Below are positions 27,055 to 41,647 of a DNA stretch of 64,000 bases, one piece after another (position 1 is the stretch's first letter; each line of letters begins with the position of its first letter). This DNA is from Paramecium octaurelia (Eukaryota > Ciliophora > Oligohymenophorea > Peniculida > Parameciidae). The stretch is from contig CAJJDP010000060.1 of NCBI GenBank assembly GCA_905182995.1, forward strand, positions 251,785 through 315,784, read 5' to 3'. A program made the position numbers and the translations under genes. The notes below the pieces were generated by a model. The model worked only from the letters and a program-made list of their open reading frames with translations. It made no database searches and was not told where the DNA came from.

Positions 27055-27294
27055 ATGGGATGTACTAGTTCTAATTAAACAACTGATCAAGTTATTTAAT
27101 AAGTTTCCAAATCTCAAATAAGAGAAAACGTAAAACTTAGAATAGGAGTCAACTTTGATGTATAAAATTCTGAGGCTAGATTGTATTCGATTAAAAAAAA
27201 TCCAATTGTGTAAAGAAGAATTCTAAAATCAATAAAACCAAAAGTTTCGTTATCAAAATAACAAACAGATGAAACATATGGATCATTTTATTGA
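27055..27294 (+). CDS. Small protein with N-terminal MGC lipidation-type motif
   Basis: 79 residues, intronless, starting MGCTSSNQTTDQV and ending TGA at 27292-27294. Gly2-Cys3 is the usual context for N-myristoylation plus palmitoylation, so membrane attachment is possible. The remainder is basic and Gln-rich with no domain. It may have further exons downstream. Confidence 0.4.
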
Positions 27295-28103
27295 AACTCA
27301 CTTTTTCCTAAACCCCCAAAATGATATATAAATCTATATACTTTAATTAAAGTCTTAATTGATTAAATCACATAGTCTAAAACAACTTCCAATACAATTC
27401 AAAAGTGGTCACACCTTATCAAATCATGATGAAGATATTCTAGATAAGGAATTTACAATTATGATGAAAAGACTAATTATCCTTATTCGTTTTAATAAAA
27501 CAAACTTGTTTAACATATAATATTGAAATGAATTCTTAAGCGTTATAAGGATTCAATGAATGAAAAATGAGTTCAGTTTGCGACAAATTTACATTCAGCA
27601 AAATATAGAGCCAGGTTCGAGAACCTAAAATAGTTTTATGAAGAGATAAAAAAGACATCTAAAATGCTTGATAATATTTTTCATTGCTTATTTTATGTAT
27701 AAAATTAAGAAGAATTACATATCAAATATAAATTCAACATTCCAGAACTCAAAAGGATATTTACCAGCTAAGTATTATAAATTTGAAAATTTTTAATCAT
27801 AAAACCTATATAAATAGCAATTATATTGGATGTAATAAAAGTGGCATTCTTTTTGATAAGGATAGTTAAATTATCATCAGCACCATAGTCAATAGATATA
27901 AGAAGTGGACCTGAGGAAGAAGAAATGATGAATGATAACATAGGTGTGAATACCATAATTTTCAGTAATTTTGATAATTTCACAGGCCATATAAATAATA
28001 ATAATAATCAATAAGTATTTATAATCAAATAAAATTTATATAAGAAGATACATCTAATTTAGGATATATAATAGATCAAAACTAAAAACCGAAGAGTGTT
28101 AAG
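27295..28103 (+). other. Coding-like fragments, unresolved
   Basis: A plus-strand frame at about 27570-27790 reads ATNLHSAKYRARFENLKQFY then EEIKKTSKMLDNIFHCLFYV and KYKFNIPELKRIFTSQVL, which looks like real protein, but it lacks an ATG and has a TGA just upstream (after MNEK). An earlier segment (27395-27490) reads KSGHTLSNHDEDILDKEF. Either a small multi-exon gene that I cannot join or a decaying one. Confidence 0.3.
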
Positions 28104-28320
28104 ATGGGTAAGGAATAAGATGACACATTTAAGCAATTGGGAATCGATTCCTGATAAGGTTCTTAAATTTGAAATATTATATATAATTTTAAATATTTTC
28201 CATATATTTATTATGAAAGAACTAAAGGGTTAGATTAGGTTGGTTTTGATTAGATATTTAATGAAATCAGCAGTGGCTTCACCGAAGTGAGCAAGATTGA
28301 GTATTAAATAAAATAGTTTA
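28104..28320 (+). other. Short TGA-interrupted frame before PKG
   Basis: MGKEQDDTFKQLGIDS is followed by TGA at 28152-28154, yet the same frame resumes downstream with ERTKGLDQVGFDQIFNEISS, which looks coding. No convincing intron covers the gap. Could be a tiny gene, a decayed gene, or mis-spliced exons. Confidence 0.25.
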
Positions 28321-28369
28321 ATTCATTAATATTAACAATTTTTATTGTGATAAATATAAATATATCATC

Positions 28370-30986
<2,617 letters not shown>

Positions 30987-31971
30987 ATTAAAATTTATTT
31001 CTTATGCTATGACCACAAAATTTATAAATCTTTTAATAATTCAAAAAGAATAGAATTGGAAATCTAAGTAATTTAGTAAAATATTATTATATTTATTATC
31101 CAAAGAGCAGTTTTTTAATTTCAATTGATTTTAAACCCTAGCGTGAATACTTAATTTTTATCCACTCAGTTTCTAAGTTTGACTTTAACTAATTCTGTTC
31201 TTATTTTAATGCATTTCGATCTGAAAAATTAAAAATCCAAAAATATTTACTTCAACTCTTAGATAATAGACATTATTTTAAAATAGATCGATTATTTTCC
31301 CCGATATCCATTAATCCTGTCTAATTGATTCATCACAGAGAATTCTGCGTAAAAGATTGTTATTTTAATCTTAGATTTCTTATTTTTTTTTACCTTTTAA
31401 AATTTCTATCCCAGTAATATATTTTCTTTATATAAATTCTTAAATATGCAGTTATTATTTAGAGTGAGCATTTTAAAGTGCAGTTTCGTAATTTAATTCA
31501 TTAACCAATAATTCTAAGCCTATTTAGTAACTCCATGTTTAATTGCATAATCAATAATAATATTGTAAATTCTATTCGATACTTGAGAATTCTAGTATAT
31601 ATTCTCTTCCCAACATGCTAGATATATGATTAAAAAACATCAAACATATTTTTCAATCAATTTTCTTTTATTTTAATCATCAATCTTGTTCATGTCTTTA
31701 TAACTATAAAATAGTTATTTTATCTCTAAGACTTTAACTTCTTTTTTCTTTACTTTAAAACCATTAATTTGATATGTAGTTCCAAGAATGATTAAAATGT
31801 CTAAATATATGAAGTCATCAATTCTGCGTATTATAAAATATTTGAATATTGATAGTTCTATTTCATTCATGCACATAAATCACGATCTCATATCTCTCCA
31901 CAATATTATTCAGGTATTTAAGAAGAATATAAAGTTCAAAAATTATGCATAAAGTAATTAATTTATTTAGT
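30987..31971. other. Intergenic, AT-rich
   Basis: Nearly 1 kb after PKG with frequent TGA in all plus frames and no coding-like minus frame. Nothing recognisable. Confidence 0.6.
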
Positions 31972-32305
31972 ATGATTAAAATAACAAGTCCACTGTTAAA
32001 TTATAGATTCAAAATGCTAAGAGTTTAATGTAAACCTTATGATAATGTTGAACTAATCAGAGATCAAATAATGGATATTATGAATGAATATCTTTAAGAG
32101 AGTGATGGGTAAGAGTGCTTATTTATTCAACAAGAAAACTTATCAATGTTAAGGTAATTCCAAATAATTAGATTGCTTTATATTTTGTAACAGGAACAGA
32201 AATGGACGATACAAATTGGGAATAATAAATTAGTAGAGGACCATTATAAAAATTTACTATTTTATCAAATTCCATAGAAATTAGGCCTTCACGATTTTGA
32301 ATTGA
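31972..32305 (+). CDS. Small hypothetical protein
   Basis: Starts MIKITSPLLNYRFKMLRVQC and has a segment that could be a ubiquitin-like fold (NVELIRDQIMDIMNEYL). With a 40-nt intron (GTAATTCC...TAACAG) it ends at TGA 32303-32305, before the next gene. Without that intron the frame runs straight into the MGNNQS protein at 32350, so the two could be one longer gene; the long-intron reading is less typical. Boundaries uncertain. Confidence 0.35.
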
Positions 32306-32349
32306 TTTATAAAATTGATAATTTCTATATTTATTTTTAATTATACACA

Positions 32350-34177
32350 ATGGGAAATAACTAGTCATAACATAAAAATCATCCCAAGCCCAAAAGCAAG
32401 AAGAAGGAACAATTTAAGAAATTATTTGTAATAAAGAAGGACATGTAAGCATCTAAATCATATATTTAGACTCTTTTCCAAGTTATCATAAAAAACTTTA
32501 TCGCTGATTACATGCTTTTTAAATGTTTAAGAGTTTAACAATCTCCTTTAAGTGTCGAAGACCACTTATTAAATATTTAGTTAAACCTCTGGTTGCTTTT
32601 AAATAGAGTGTTAAAGACTATTAAATGTTAAATGTGAGTTAATATAATCCAAAAATTGGAAATTAATATTATAAAGTGTGATGAGTATTCCAATAAGAAC
32701 ATTGCCTTATGGAGAAGCAATTAAAAGTGTAAGATATTAGATAAAATAATTCCCTATGTTTATAGAATAGAAAATAAATTATAGTGGATTTCAGAAAGCC
32801 ATTCTATATTATGAAAATTAACTTAATGAATAAAAATAAATACTTAAGACTGCCGATTACATTGAAGCACTTCACTTCGCATCTAATAACATCGATACAC
32901 TATTAAGAGTAAGGTAGGGCTTTGAAATCCATACATAATTGCCAGAACTATTAATGTTAATATATAATTTGCATGACTATGTAAAAATATTTTGTCAGTA
33001 TCTGGAAATAAGATTTTCTAAATGTAACTTAGAATAGTTTGTTCAAATTTGGCAGCATTACTAAGGATGGATAAGTTCAGTAGAAAATTAGACTTTTGAT
33101 CTAATTTTTCTATTTAATAAAATAATTGATGAGAGCTTGCCTCAATACAAGTTACCAAAATATACAATTAGACATTTCATGGTATGTGAATGGATGAAGA
33201 AGGCTGATAAAGGAGAACTCATAGTTAAGTTAAGGGAAGATTTTAGATTATAAATGATAGAATCTAGAAATAAGAACAATAAGTCTTAGTTATTGAGATA
33301 ATATATTTAATATCTTGTTGATATTAGCACTAATCAAAATAATATTCAAAAGTATGGCTATTATAACTTCTAATATTGCTAAGAACTTAACTAATTGATT
33401 AATTTAACTATAGACTTAACCCCTAAATTAAATATTGAGTACCAATAGGATGAGGAATTATTAACTTATATATTTGGATAGTATGTATATGATTACTATG
33501 TATTTGAATTATCATCAGCATTTAGAGTGGACCAGCTTAGATGTGAAATTAAACAATATCATTAAGAAAGCTAATAGATGTCAAAGGTTTTAGTTAAAAA
33601 TTTTGAGGATTAAAATGTTTAGAATAACTTATTTGGGAATGAAGTATAGAACTTCAAATACCATTTATAGTCATAATATAATGTACAATTGAAAATAAAA
33701 TCTATATTTAAATAAGTAACTGTTATGGATGATGATATTAATAATTCGTCTGAGAATATTGTAGTAGAAAGCTTAGGAATGTCAGCAATTTCATTAACAT
33801 CTACAAACTGCAGCTCTATATTTTCAAGCGTAAAAAATAATGATTAATTATATCATTATATCAGATCCTATCAAAAAGACTTGTTTAATAAAATTTAAAA
33901 GTTTTGTTGCAAATAACAAGATGTGTATCAGTATTCATTAGAATAAGAACCGACTAATGAAGTTATATATGATGTTCCTGAATTGGCTGAATATGATTAT
34001 ATTTCACTATAAAATCTGATGGATTTATTTTACAATAGAATTCAAAGATCAAATGCTATTTATTAATTAGAAAGAAGATAAACTATTTTGACATCTAACT
34101 ACCAGAATAATCAATAATAAATCTAAACTTAATCACTTAATCAAGCTGAATAACTATTAAGATGCCTTATAAAATGA
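32350..34177 (+). CDS. F-box-like protein
   Basis: 600 residues with one 25-nt intron (32445-32469). Starts MGNNQSQHKNHPKPKSKKK (Gly2 lipidation context, basic), then after the intron an F-box-like helical motif, LSLITCFLNVQEFNNLLQVS, followed by KTTYQIF. The rest is helical, Gln/Tyr/Leu-rich and has no repeats (KYTIRHFMVCEWMKK; YGYYNFQYCQELNQ). F-box proteins usually recruit substrates to SCF ubiquitin ligases through SKP1; that role is inferred from a short motif. Stop TGA at 34175-34177. Confidence 0.6.
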
Positions 34178-34434
34178 ATTTTAATTATTGTTTATTGTAT
34201 TTTTGTAACTTGGTAATTTCAATGACTAAACTAGTATCTGAAAATATTTTTTTTTCTAATAAATTAAATTAAAATTGATAATCAAAGATAAAATGTTTGA
34301 ATTTAAAACACTATTCTCTTCAAATCATAGTGTTTTATTTCATGATGCATTAATTTTAATTCTATTTTGATCTTATATATTATAGAATTGGTAATATAAT
34401 ATTAATATAACATAGATAATCATTACTTATACTG

Positions 34435-36448
34435 TCACACTATTTTGTTAAGTGCATTTTTCATATTTTTGAAATTTGATAATACTTAATTTAATTTGAA
34501 TTCAACTTAATCTTTCTCCATTTTAATTTATTTGACTGCTTAAAACAAAGTGTGAGTTTTTTGCTCCTTTTCTTTATTTAAATCTTCCAACTCTTTTTCT
34601 TTTTTTTACAGAAATGATATTTATGATTTTTAATCAAAATTTAATTTATTTAGAGTGAAGATTTATTCCTCAGCCTTAATGACTCTCTCTTCAAATCTGT
34701 TTGCTCTATCCTGAATATAGTATTTCATTTCTTTTTAAGAATCTAATTCAACCTTCTAATCATCTATGATGGATCTTAATTAATAAATTTATTTATTTTA
34801 TTAGAGCAGGAGTTTTGAGAAGTAATTACAAACTTATTATAATTATTAAGATTCCAAGTGCAAATAATTCCCATGGGCTACAAATTTAGAGAAAGTCATT
34901 TGTAAAGCTTGCATAAAATCTTATATTGTAAATTTTGGTTGATATGTAGATGTTGGAATACACTTTCTACCAGTTTAGAACAATTGTTGATTAATTTATG
35001 AACTCTTTTTAACAAGATCAACCATATCTCTTCTTGTTTATATAATCTGAGCTTTAAGAAATGGCACTGATAGGGATTCTAGAATTACTTAATCAATGTC
35101 CTTATATTCTAATTGAAGTTGGAGCGACAAATCACTTAAGGATTTAGTTTATTTGTTTTGTTGAGCTTAGGAGGAGCTAATATTAATATTTTTGCTTGAA
35201 GATTATGTATTATTTGATTATGTTTAGGATTTATTTTTAGTGGGTAGGGTATTTTATTATTAAGGTGACGCCTGTTATTTTAATTATTATTATTCATCAG
35301 TTTCTCCTAAGCCTAACAAATCTTCATTCTGATAAACAGAATCATTTTGTGAGATTTATTATGACTATTAAATTTATTATTGATTTTAGAATTTGCCTTC
35401 AATCAATTCAAAGGCATCATGAAATATTTCATTCATGTATTATCCAACATTGAATTTGAAAACTAAAAATTTAGCAATTCCAATTTAAATAACTTCTTCA
35501 GGGACTTAAAATACCATATCATTAAAATAACTAAATTAAATGGTTCAATTACTTCGACTCCTTCTTTAAATATATAACTTCTTTGTTTAAAACTTAGGTT
35601 CTATAGTTAACAATATAATTTAATAAGGATCGATTATTTTAAATGATGAAATACATTTGTTTACTTGTCAACATTAGGGCAAATATATCTTTGGGTTCTA
35701 AAAATTGTAAGATGGTTGATTTGAATTTCTAAGTCAAAAGCGTATAAATGTTACTATCTTAATATTGTTGGTTCAAGATATTGTAAGCACCTTTGATAAA
35801 TAATGCACCTGCTCTTATTTCTTTCATTTATTCTAACTCTAAGGATGTCATAAGGTTGTTCTTTTCGGCCTTTGCAAGTTTACTTTCTAATTCATTAACT
35901 CTTTATTAGAACTGATGATTAGATTTCAGCAGTAGGTCATTTTGCGATAGATATTTGTTATTGGTTTCTTCCAATTCCTTATTTCTAAGCTTTAATTGTT
36001 CACATTCCCTGACTAAATCAACTTGGCGTTACTCATAATTATTTTTGATCTATGAATATGGTGTGATCATATTACTTCTTCCATTTATTGCATGTAAGTG
36101 TCTTCAATATTTTTGATAATTTATTCTTTTGACAAAATAGCTTTGATCTAATTCTGCAATTACAACTTGAGACTATCGATTTCGTTTTATTGTGTCTAAT
36201 AATCATTGATGATTTCTCTCAGACCTTTCACATTATCCTTGACTGATTAAACTTTTTCAGCTCTCTCTTTATCTATACTAATACGGAATAAGAATTAATT
36301 CAATATACATCTGTCTGGTTTGCTTGTTGTATAGTTTGTCTACATCTTTTTAGAGGGAGGAGTCCATAAAGATCATAAATTTGTATTGGGTTGGTTAGAG
36401 AATTATCATGGGTTGTACAGACTCATCTTGTTTAATTTATTATTTCAT
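34435..36448 (-). CDS. Coiled-coil protein with F-box-like motif
   Basis: Starts MKQQIKQDESVQPM at 36448. A 31-nt and a 24-nt intron lead into a long coiled coil (LKLRNKELEETNNKYLSQND). In the middle is FKSTILQFLEPKDIFALMLT followed by SKQMYF, an F-box-like motif. After a less certain, spliced Ser/Asn/Gln-rich region, the C-terminal 100 residues are again coiled coil (YIQDRANRFEERVIKAEEQI) ending at TGA 34437-34435. Its motif resembles that in the adjacent, convergent 32350-34177 gene (stops 257 nt apart). Some central junctions (34.8-35.6 kb) are not fully resolved. Confidence 0.65.
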
Positions 36449-36474
36449 TGTTATATATTTAATTTAATTAACGA

Positions 36475-37830
36475 ATGAAGTATTTCCAGAATGGATTGAA
36501 CCAAATTTGTCAATAAATTATTCGACCCGCAAGAGCCGAATACACCTTATATGATTTGTGTAAGTTTACTTAAGTTTATGAACAGCTTCCTTTTAGATTC
36601 AAGAGGAAACCCAATATCTGAGGGAAGATTTTGATATCATTAATCCTCGATAAGAAGTGATCAAAGTTAGTTAATACGTAGGCTAATAAAAAAGTGATGT
36701 TTGCATCATTTATCTGCATACAGCCAATGGTTCTAGAATGGAAGTGAGCAAATATGTGTCTATGATTATTAAAAATGGGTTTGGTTTAATCTCATTTGAT
36801 TTCACTGGATCTGGAATGTCTGATGGAGAGATCGTGACCTATGGACACAGAGAAGTTGAGGACTTGTAAACTATAATTACTCACTTCCAGTCATCCTATA
36901 AACAAATAATTCTATGGGGGAGATCTATGGGCTCTGCGGTTGCTATTCAGTACATGCAAAAATTCAATAACCTAATTATCAAAGGAATGATTTTGGACAG
37001 TCCCTTCGTTTGTTTACTAGATGTAAATTTATACCCTCTAATCGAATTAGGTGATCTTGCAAATGGCATCCAGCAGGACTAAAATTCCCAATTTCATTTT
37101 GAAGAGTCTATCAACATTTGTATCGAATGAACTCAAAAAATAAGCTGGATTTGATTTAGATGAAATTAATTGCATAAAAAAGATTTCGTTAATCAAATGT
37201 CCAGCTATTTTTGTGACTTCCAAATAGGATGCTATTGTTCCACCTGAATAAACTGAAAAACTATTTAAGGCTTACACTGGTATCAAAAAAATTTAATACA
37301 TAAATCAATAACACAATGGCATCAGGGACCATTCTTTTATTGAAACTCTAATTCAGTGGTTCAAGAAGAGAACTCCTATATTTGAGAGATTGGGAGTGGG
37401 CACTCAGATTAAGTAAAGAATAATGCATAAATCAAAAAATACCTTAGGATCTATTAAGTAGGTTTCATTGGATCTCTACAAAGAAAGATCTTCAACTCTA
37501 GAACGTTTTAATATAATGTTTATTTTAGATTAAAGAAGTCTCAACGATTCAATATCTCCCAGGTAGAAGATCATTGATCAAAAGAAATAAACTGCAGAGG
37601 AGAAGTATAACCAAATGCTAGAAACCTAAAGGTCTCTTTATGTAGATAGATCTGCCTCTGCACAAAGAATTTAGATCAGCAACTCTATTGATTATTCGAT
37701 GTCTCCAATGCCTTTAGCACCTCTGAGTAATAAAATTGTCACTTCCTCGTAACACAATTACTTTTCTCATTCCAAACCTATTACTTTCACTAAGGTCCCT
37801 TATAAGACAAAAGATGGCACACATTTTTGA
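36475..37830 (+). CDS. Alpha/beta hydrolase (serine aminopeptidase/ABHD17-like)
   Basis: 433 residues after removing introns of 26 and 28 nt. N-terminus MKYFQNGLNQICQQIIRPAR then YTLYDL. The hydrolase fold shows IIYLHTANGSRMEVSKYV, LISFDFTGSGMSDGE, the nucleophile elbow LWGRSMGSAVAIQY (G-x-S-x-G), ILDSPF, an Asp near SKQDAIVPP and the catalytic His in HNGIRDHSF. The C-terminal 130 residues are a Ser/Gln/Lys-rich tail. This family includes lipases, esterases and depalmitoylases; the substrate cannot be told. It starts 26 nt from the start of the divergent F-box-like gene, so both must share a very short upstream region. Confidence 0.88.
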
Positions 37831-38024
37831 TTTAATTTGTATGATAAAATTATTTTTTAAAATTAATTTAGTCTAATCAATTTAATTAATTTGGGTTTAA
37901 GATTTAATTGGTTAGGATATTTCATTTTTCTTAAATTTGGTATATAAACAGTCAAATACTTAAGTATCGCATTTAAGTTTGAATCTAAATATCAATTAAA
38001 TTAAATTAAAATATAAAAATTAAA

Positions 38025-39024
38025 ATGGGATAGGCATGCTAAAAATGCAAAGCTTTCTCAGGCAAGGAAGAGTTTGATATAAAGAACATGAATGAAGAAT
38101 TGGGAGACGAGAGTCCTGATGTAGAGCAATCCTTTTTGGACGAGGAGGATGAAGTTAGAAAACATAGTATTTACGATAATTTATAGGAAAGACAGGCCAC
38201 CTTCTTTAGATAATTTTAATAAAAGGGGAATGTTTAGAAAGGAAGATACATATGATTAAAATGATGGAAAACTGTCTGCCACAATAGAAAATAAAGAAAT
38301 CTCTTTAACTGAAGAACTCAGGGGAGAGGAAATGATTTTAGTTGATGGATCAAAATATTAGGGTAATGTCGTTGATGGAAAAGCAAACGGAAAAGGAAAA
38401 TTATGGTTAAATAATGGAGATATTTATGAAGGAGACATAGTGGACAATATCATGCAAGGAAATGGTGTCTATTATTTTCATAGGGGGCCAATTTACAGTG
38501 GATAATTTATATAAGGGAAAGCTAATGGGATAGGCAAGGAGATGTGGCCAGACGGGTCAGTTTATGAGGGACAATTTAAGAATGGTAAGAAGCATGGTTA
38601 AGGGGTATATAAGTGGAGTTAAGGCTGTTCGTATGAGGGAGAGTGGTTTGAGAATATGATCCATGGTCAGGGAAGATATGAATGGTCAGATGGTAGGGTA
38701 ATTTTATTAATGAATCTATAGTGTTATAATGGAAGCTGGAATAAGAATCAAATGAATGGAAGAGGTAAATATTAATGGAAGGAGGGAAAGTATTATGATG
38801 GAGAATATGAATTTGATAAAAAATGTGGTTTTGGAATTTTTGTATGGCCGGATGGCAAATAATATTAGGGATACTGGTTCGATGGTAAACAACATGGAAA
38901 AGGAATAATGATCAATAAAGAGGGAAAGAAGAAGTTAGGGGATTGGGCTGATGGGAAGTTAATTAGTTGCAATGAAGAAACTAATGTAGAAATCATTCCA
39001 GAAGGTTGGATTGATAAGATTTGA
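38025..39024 (+). CDS. MORN-repeat protein
   Basis: About 320 residues. N-terminus MGQACQKCKAFSGKEEFD has Gly2/Cys5 lipidation context and an acidic stretch. From about residue 95 there are eight or so MORN repeats (for example YEGDIVDNIMQGNGVY, YEGQFKNGKKHGQGVYKW, YDGEYEFDKKCGFGIFVW). A 24-nt intron (38698-38721) sits in the fifth or sixth repeat and contains no in-frame TGA. The joining of the N-terminal acidic exon to the repeat frame (38170-38220) needs one more intron of length 3n+1 that I could not place. MORN proteins bind membranes or act in cortical/cytoskeletal scaffolds. Confidence 0.85.
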
Positions 39025-39163
39025 TTTTTATTTTATTTTATGCAATTACTTAGTTTTAAGGGATCAAATTTTAAATTACCATTTTATTTTTAAAATTATA
39101 TGGAATTTTGGGCTGGATTTCAAGAAAACTTTTACTATTATTAATAATAAATATTATAAATAA

Positions 39164-41040
39164 ATGGCTAATGCTCACATACCTGTCGAATTCAATAAAG
39201 ATGATGATGAATTGAAATGTCATCCTTCCCAAAGTGGTTCCACTGCTACTCCAACCCTCTTTGAGAATTAGAATAACTCTAAAGTGTTCTGTGCATAATT
39301 TTTTGAAGACCAACTGCATCAAGATGGTACTTTCAATTTTATTTATTTAAGATGATGAGTTCGATGAACTCAATCAGTAATTAAACTAAGTGTTACTTAA
39401 TGATTAATTCAAGCCCTCACTTACCTAGGCTTTTACAGCTGACATGTAGATTTAATTTTTAAAACGATTAGGTCATCATATCTTAGTCATGAGAAGCTGA
39501 CCAAAAATTCGAGAAAGATGTAATTAGAATATTAGAATGCCACTTTGAGGGAGAAAGAATTTGTATTTAACACTTATATTAAAAATGATATTGAAAACTT
39601 TAGTCTAGATAAGTACAAACATTACATCCTTGAAAAAATCATTGAAGTTGGTATATTTGGTATGTTTATGGTTTAGGTCCCCCATCCCACAAAAATCTTA
39701 TATTAGATCGAATCTATAATCAAATACATAAACTCATCAAAGATCTCTATGCATGCAAGGTTATGCAGAAGGGTTTGGAAATCATGATATGCAATCCCAA
39801 AGACTCCCAAGAATAACTGGAGAACTATCTTTTCTTTATACATTAGGACAACGCATAAATGAAGAAAATCTACGTTGACAAAATTGCTAATCAAATTATC
39901 TAAAAGAGTTTGGAAATCTTGGAAGGAAACAATCTATTGAAACTACTCTAAATTCTATCGAAATATGTAAAAGAAATAGTATTCTTAGATTCTCAATAAT
40001 AACAAAGAAAAGTTCGAATTATCAACAGATCAATATGGATGTCTTATTGTCAATAAGATAATTGACATCTACCCAAAATAGTTTGATGTCTAAACCAAAA
40101 CCATTTGTAACAATATTATAGTTAGAGCTATCGAAAATTGTTCTTGTCTGACAAGAAGATAGTATGCTAACTATATTATTTAATAAATATTGGAGAAGGG
40201 ACAAGAAGTCCATAAAAGATTGCTAATGGATCAATATCTCATTAAAGACTTCATCTCAATGTCTATGGATAAATATGGTAGTAATGTAGCAGAAAAAGCT
40301 ATCATCTATGCTGGACCACAATGGAGATTGAAATTATGGGAAGATGAAGTCTCTATTTCTGAAAGGTAGATATCATCATGATATATCATTCTAGTTCATT
40401 TAAGAAATTGATTAATGATCAATTTGCCAACTATCCCGTATAGAGACTATTCGAATATTTGGAACAATAGTAAAGAAACGAATTTATTGCTTTGCTGAAT
40501 AAATTACATGAGAACAATCAACTCAATAATCATGGATAAATTGTTATGAAGTTTGCTTAAACCAATTATTCTGTTAAAAGATACACCCAAAAGATTGTAT
40601 AGGCAGAGTTAAACAAATAAAGCAAGAATTAGGATAAAAATAATACCAAAAATAAGCAGTAGAAAAATCAGAAGTAACAAATAAATCAATAAATTCCTCA
40701 ATACTAATAGTAATAATAGTAGCAACAATATCAACAATATCAATAATATCAATAATTGAATCAACAATAGATGCAATAGATGCTCTTGAATTAATAACAA
40801 TAATTTAAATCATTTGATCAATAATCATATCAAGCTGCTGTTATGCAACAAATGCTATTCTTCTAACAACAATAATAACATTTATTAGCTTAAATGCCAT
40901 AATTTTATAATTAGGATGCAAATTATATGCCCTATCCAATTATGTCATAAGAATAATAAATGATGATGTTAAGATGGATTCAACAGTAGCAACAACTTTG
41001 CAATTCAAATATTAAATTCCAAAATGAATAATAAAAATGA
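39164..41040 (+). CDS. Pumilio/PUF-family RNA-binding protein
   Basis: 582 residues after removing introns of 25, 26, 26, 22 and 29 nt. The middle contains Puf-type repeats with helical, alternating signatures: DKYKHYILEKIIEVG, DLYACKVMQKGLEIM, VDKIANQIIQKSLEIL, DQYGCLIVNKIIDIY, CNNIIVRAIENC, YANYIIQQILEKG, DKYGSNVAEKAIIYAG and NYPVQRLFEYLEQ. PUF proteins bind 3'UTR motifs and repress or localise mRNAs. The C-terminus is a long Gln-rich tail, mostly encoded by CAA, TAA and TAG mixtures, probably disordered. Starts MANAHIPVEFNKDD; stop TGA 41038-41040. Confidence 0.9.
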
Positions 41041-41097
41041 CAATCATGTTAATGATAAATATATATATTATATTTATAATCATAATTTATTCTGTAA

Positions 41098-41250
41098 ATG
41101 GAAGACTAAATACTTTATCTAAATAAACAAATAAGTAGTGAAATTATGATTGAACATCCAATATTTTGCAGGTAGTTAATGAAATCAGATGTAAAATCCT
41201 AGGAAAAACATATTATGCAAATCTAAAAAATAAGATTAAATTTAAAATGA
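41098..41250 (+). CDS. Very short ORF
   Basis: 50 codons, MEDQILYLNKQISSEIMIEH, to TGA 41248-41250; the frame resumes after the TGA with KYLLKQQFSEMELKWF to a second TGA. Too short to judge; may be an eroding gene. Confidence 0.2.
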
Positions 41251-41647
41251 AAGTATTTGTTAAAGCAATAGTTCTCTGAGATGGAATTAAAATGGTTTAG
41301 TTTATTTCAAATCTAAATAATAAATTTAATGATTTTGATATCCTGAGATATTCGAATAATAAAATAGATCCAAAAAATTTTATTAATGTTTTCAATTATT
41401 TTGGAATAAACATCTTAAGTTACTATCAGAATAAGTCTTAAAAATTCATCTGGGTGTATTGGGTTATTTATATATAATACATCTTAAGATTTATATGTGG
41501 CTAATCTTTTTGTAATTATAATTTTAAGAATACTATAGTGCTTCCTTCCATTCATTTACTTACCTTTGCATTCAGTTTTCATTAATATATATAATCAAGA
41601 TGAGCCTGCAATTATTGCACTTGTTATTGTTATTTTTTTAAATTTAA
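41251..41647. other. Intergenic, AT-rich
   Basis: About 400 nt with only the tail of the short frame above. No RNA gene or motif seen. Confidence 0.5.

Noticed and set aside
40609-40800. Minus-strand Leu-rich ORF
   Set aside because: Antisense of the Gln-rich tail of the PUF gene.
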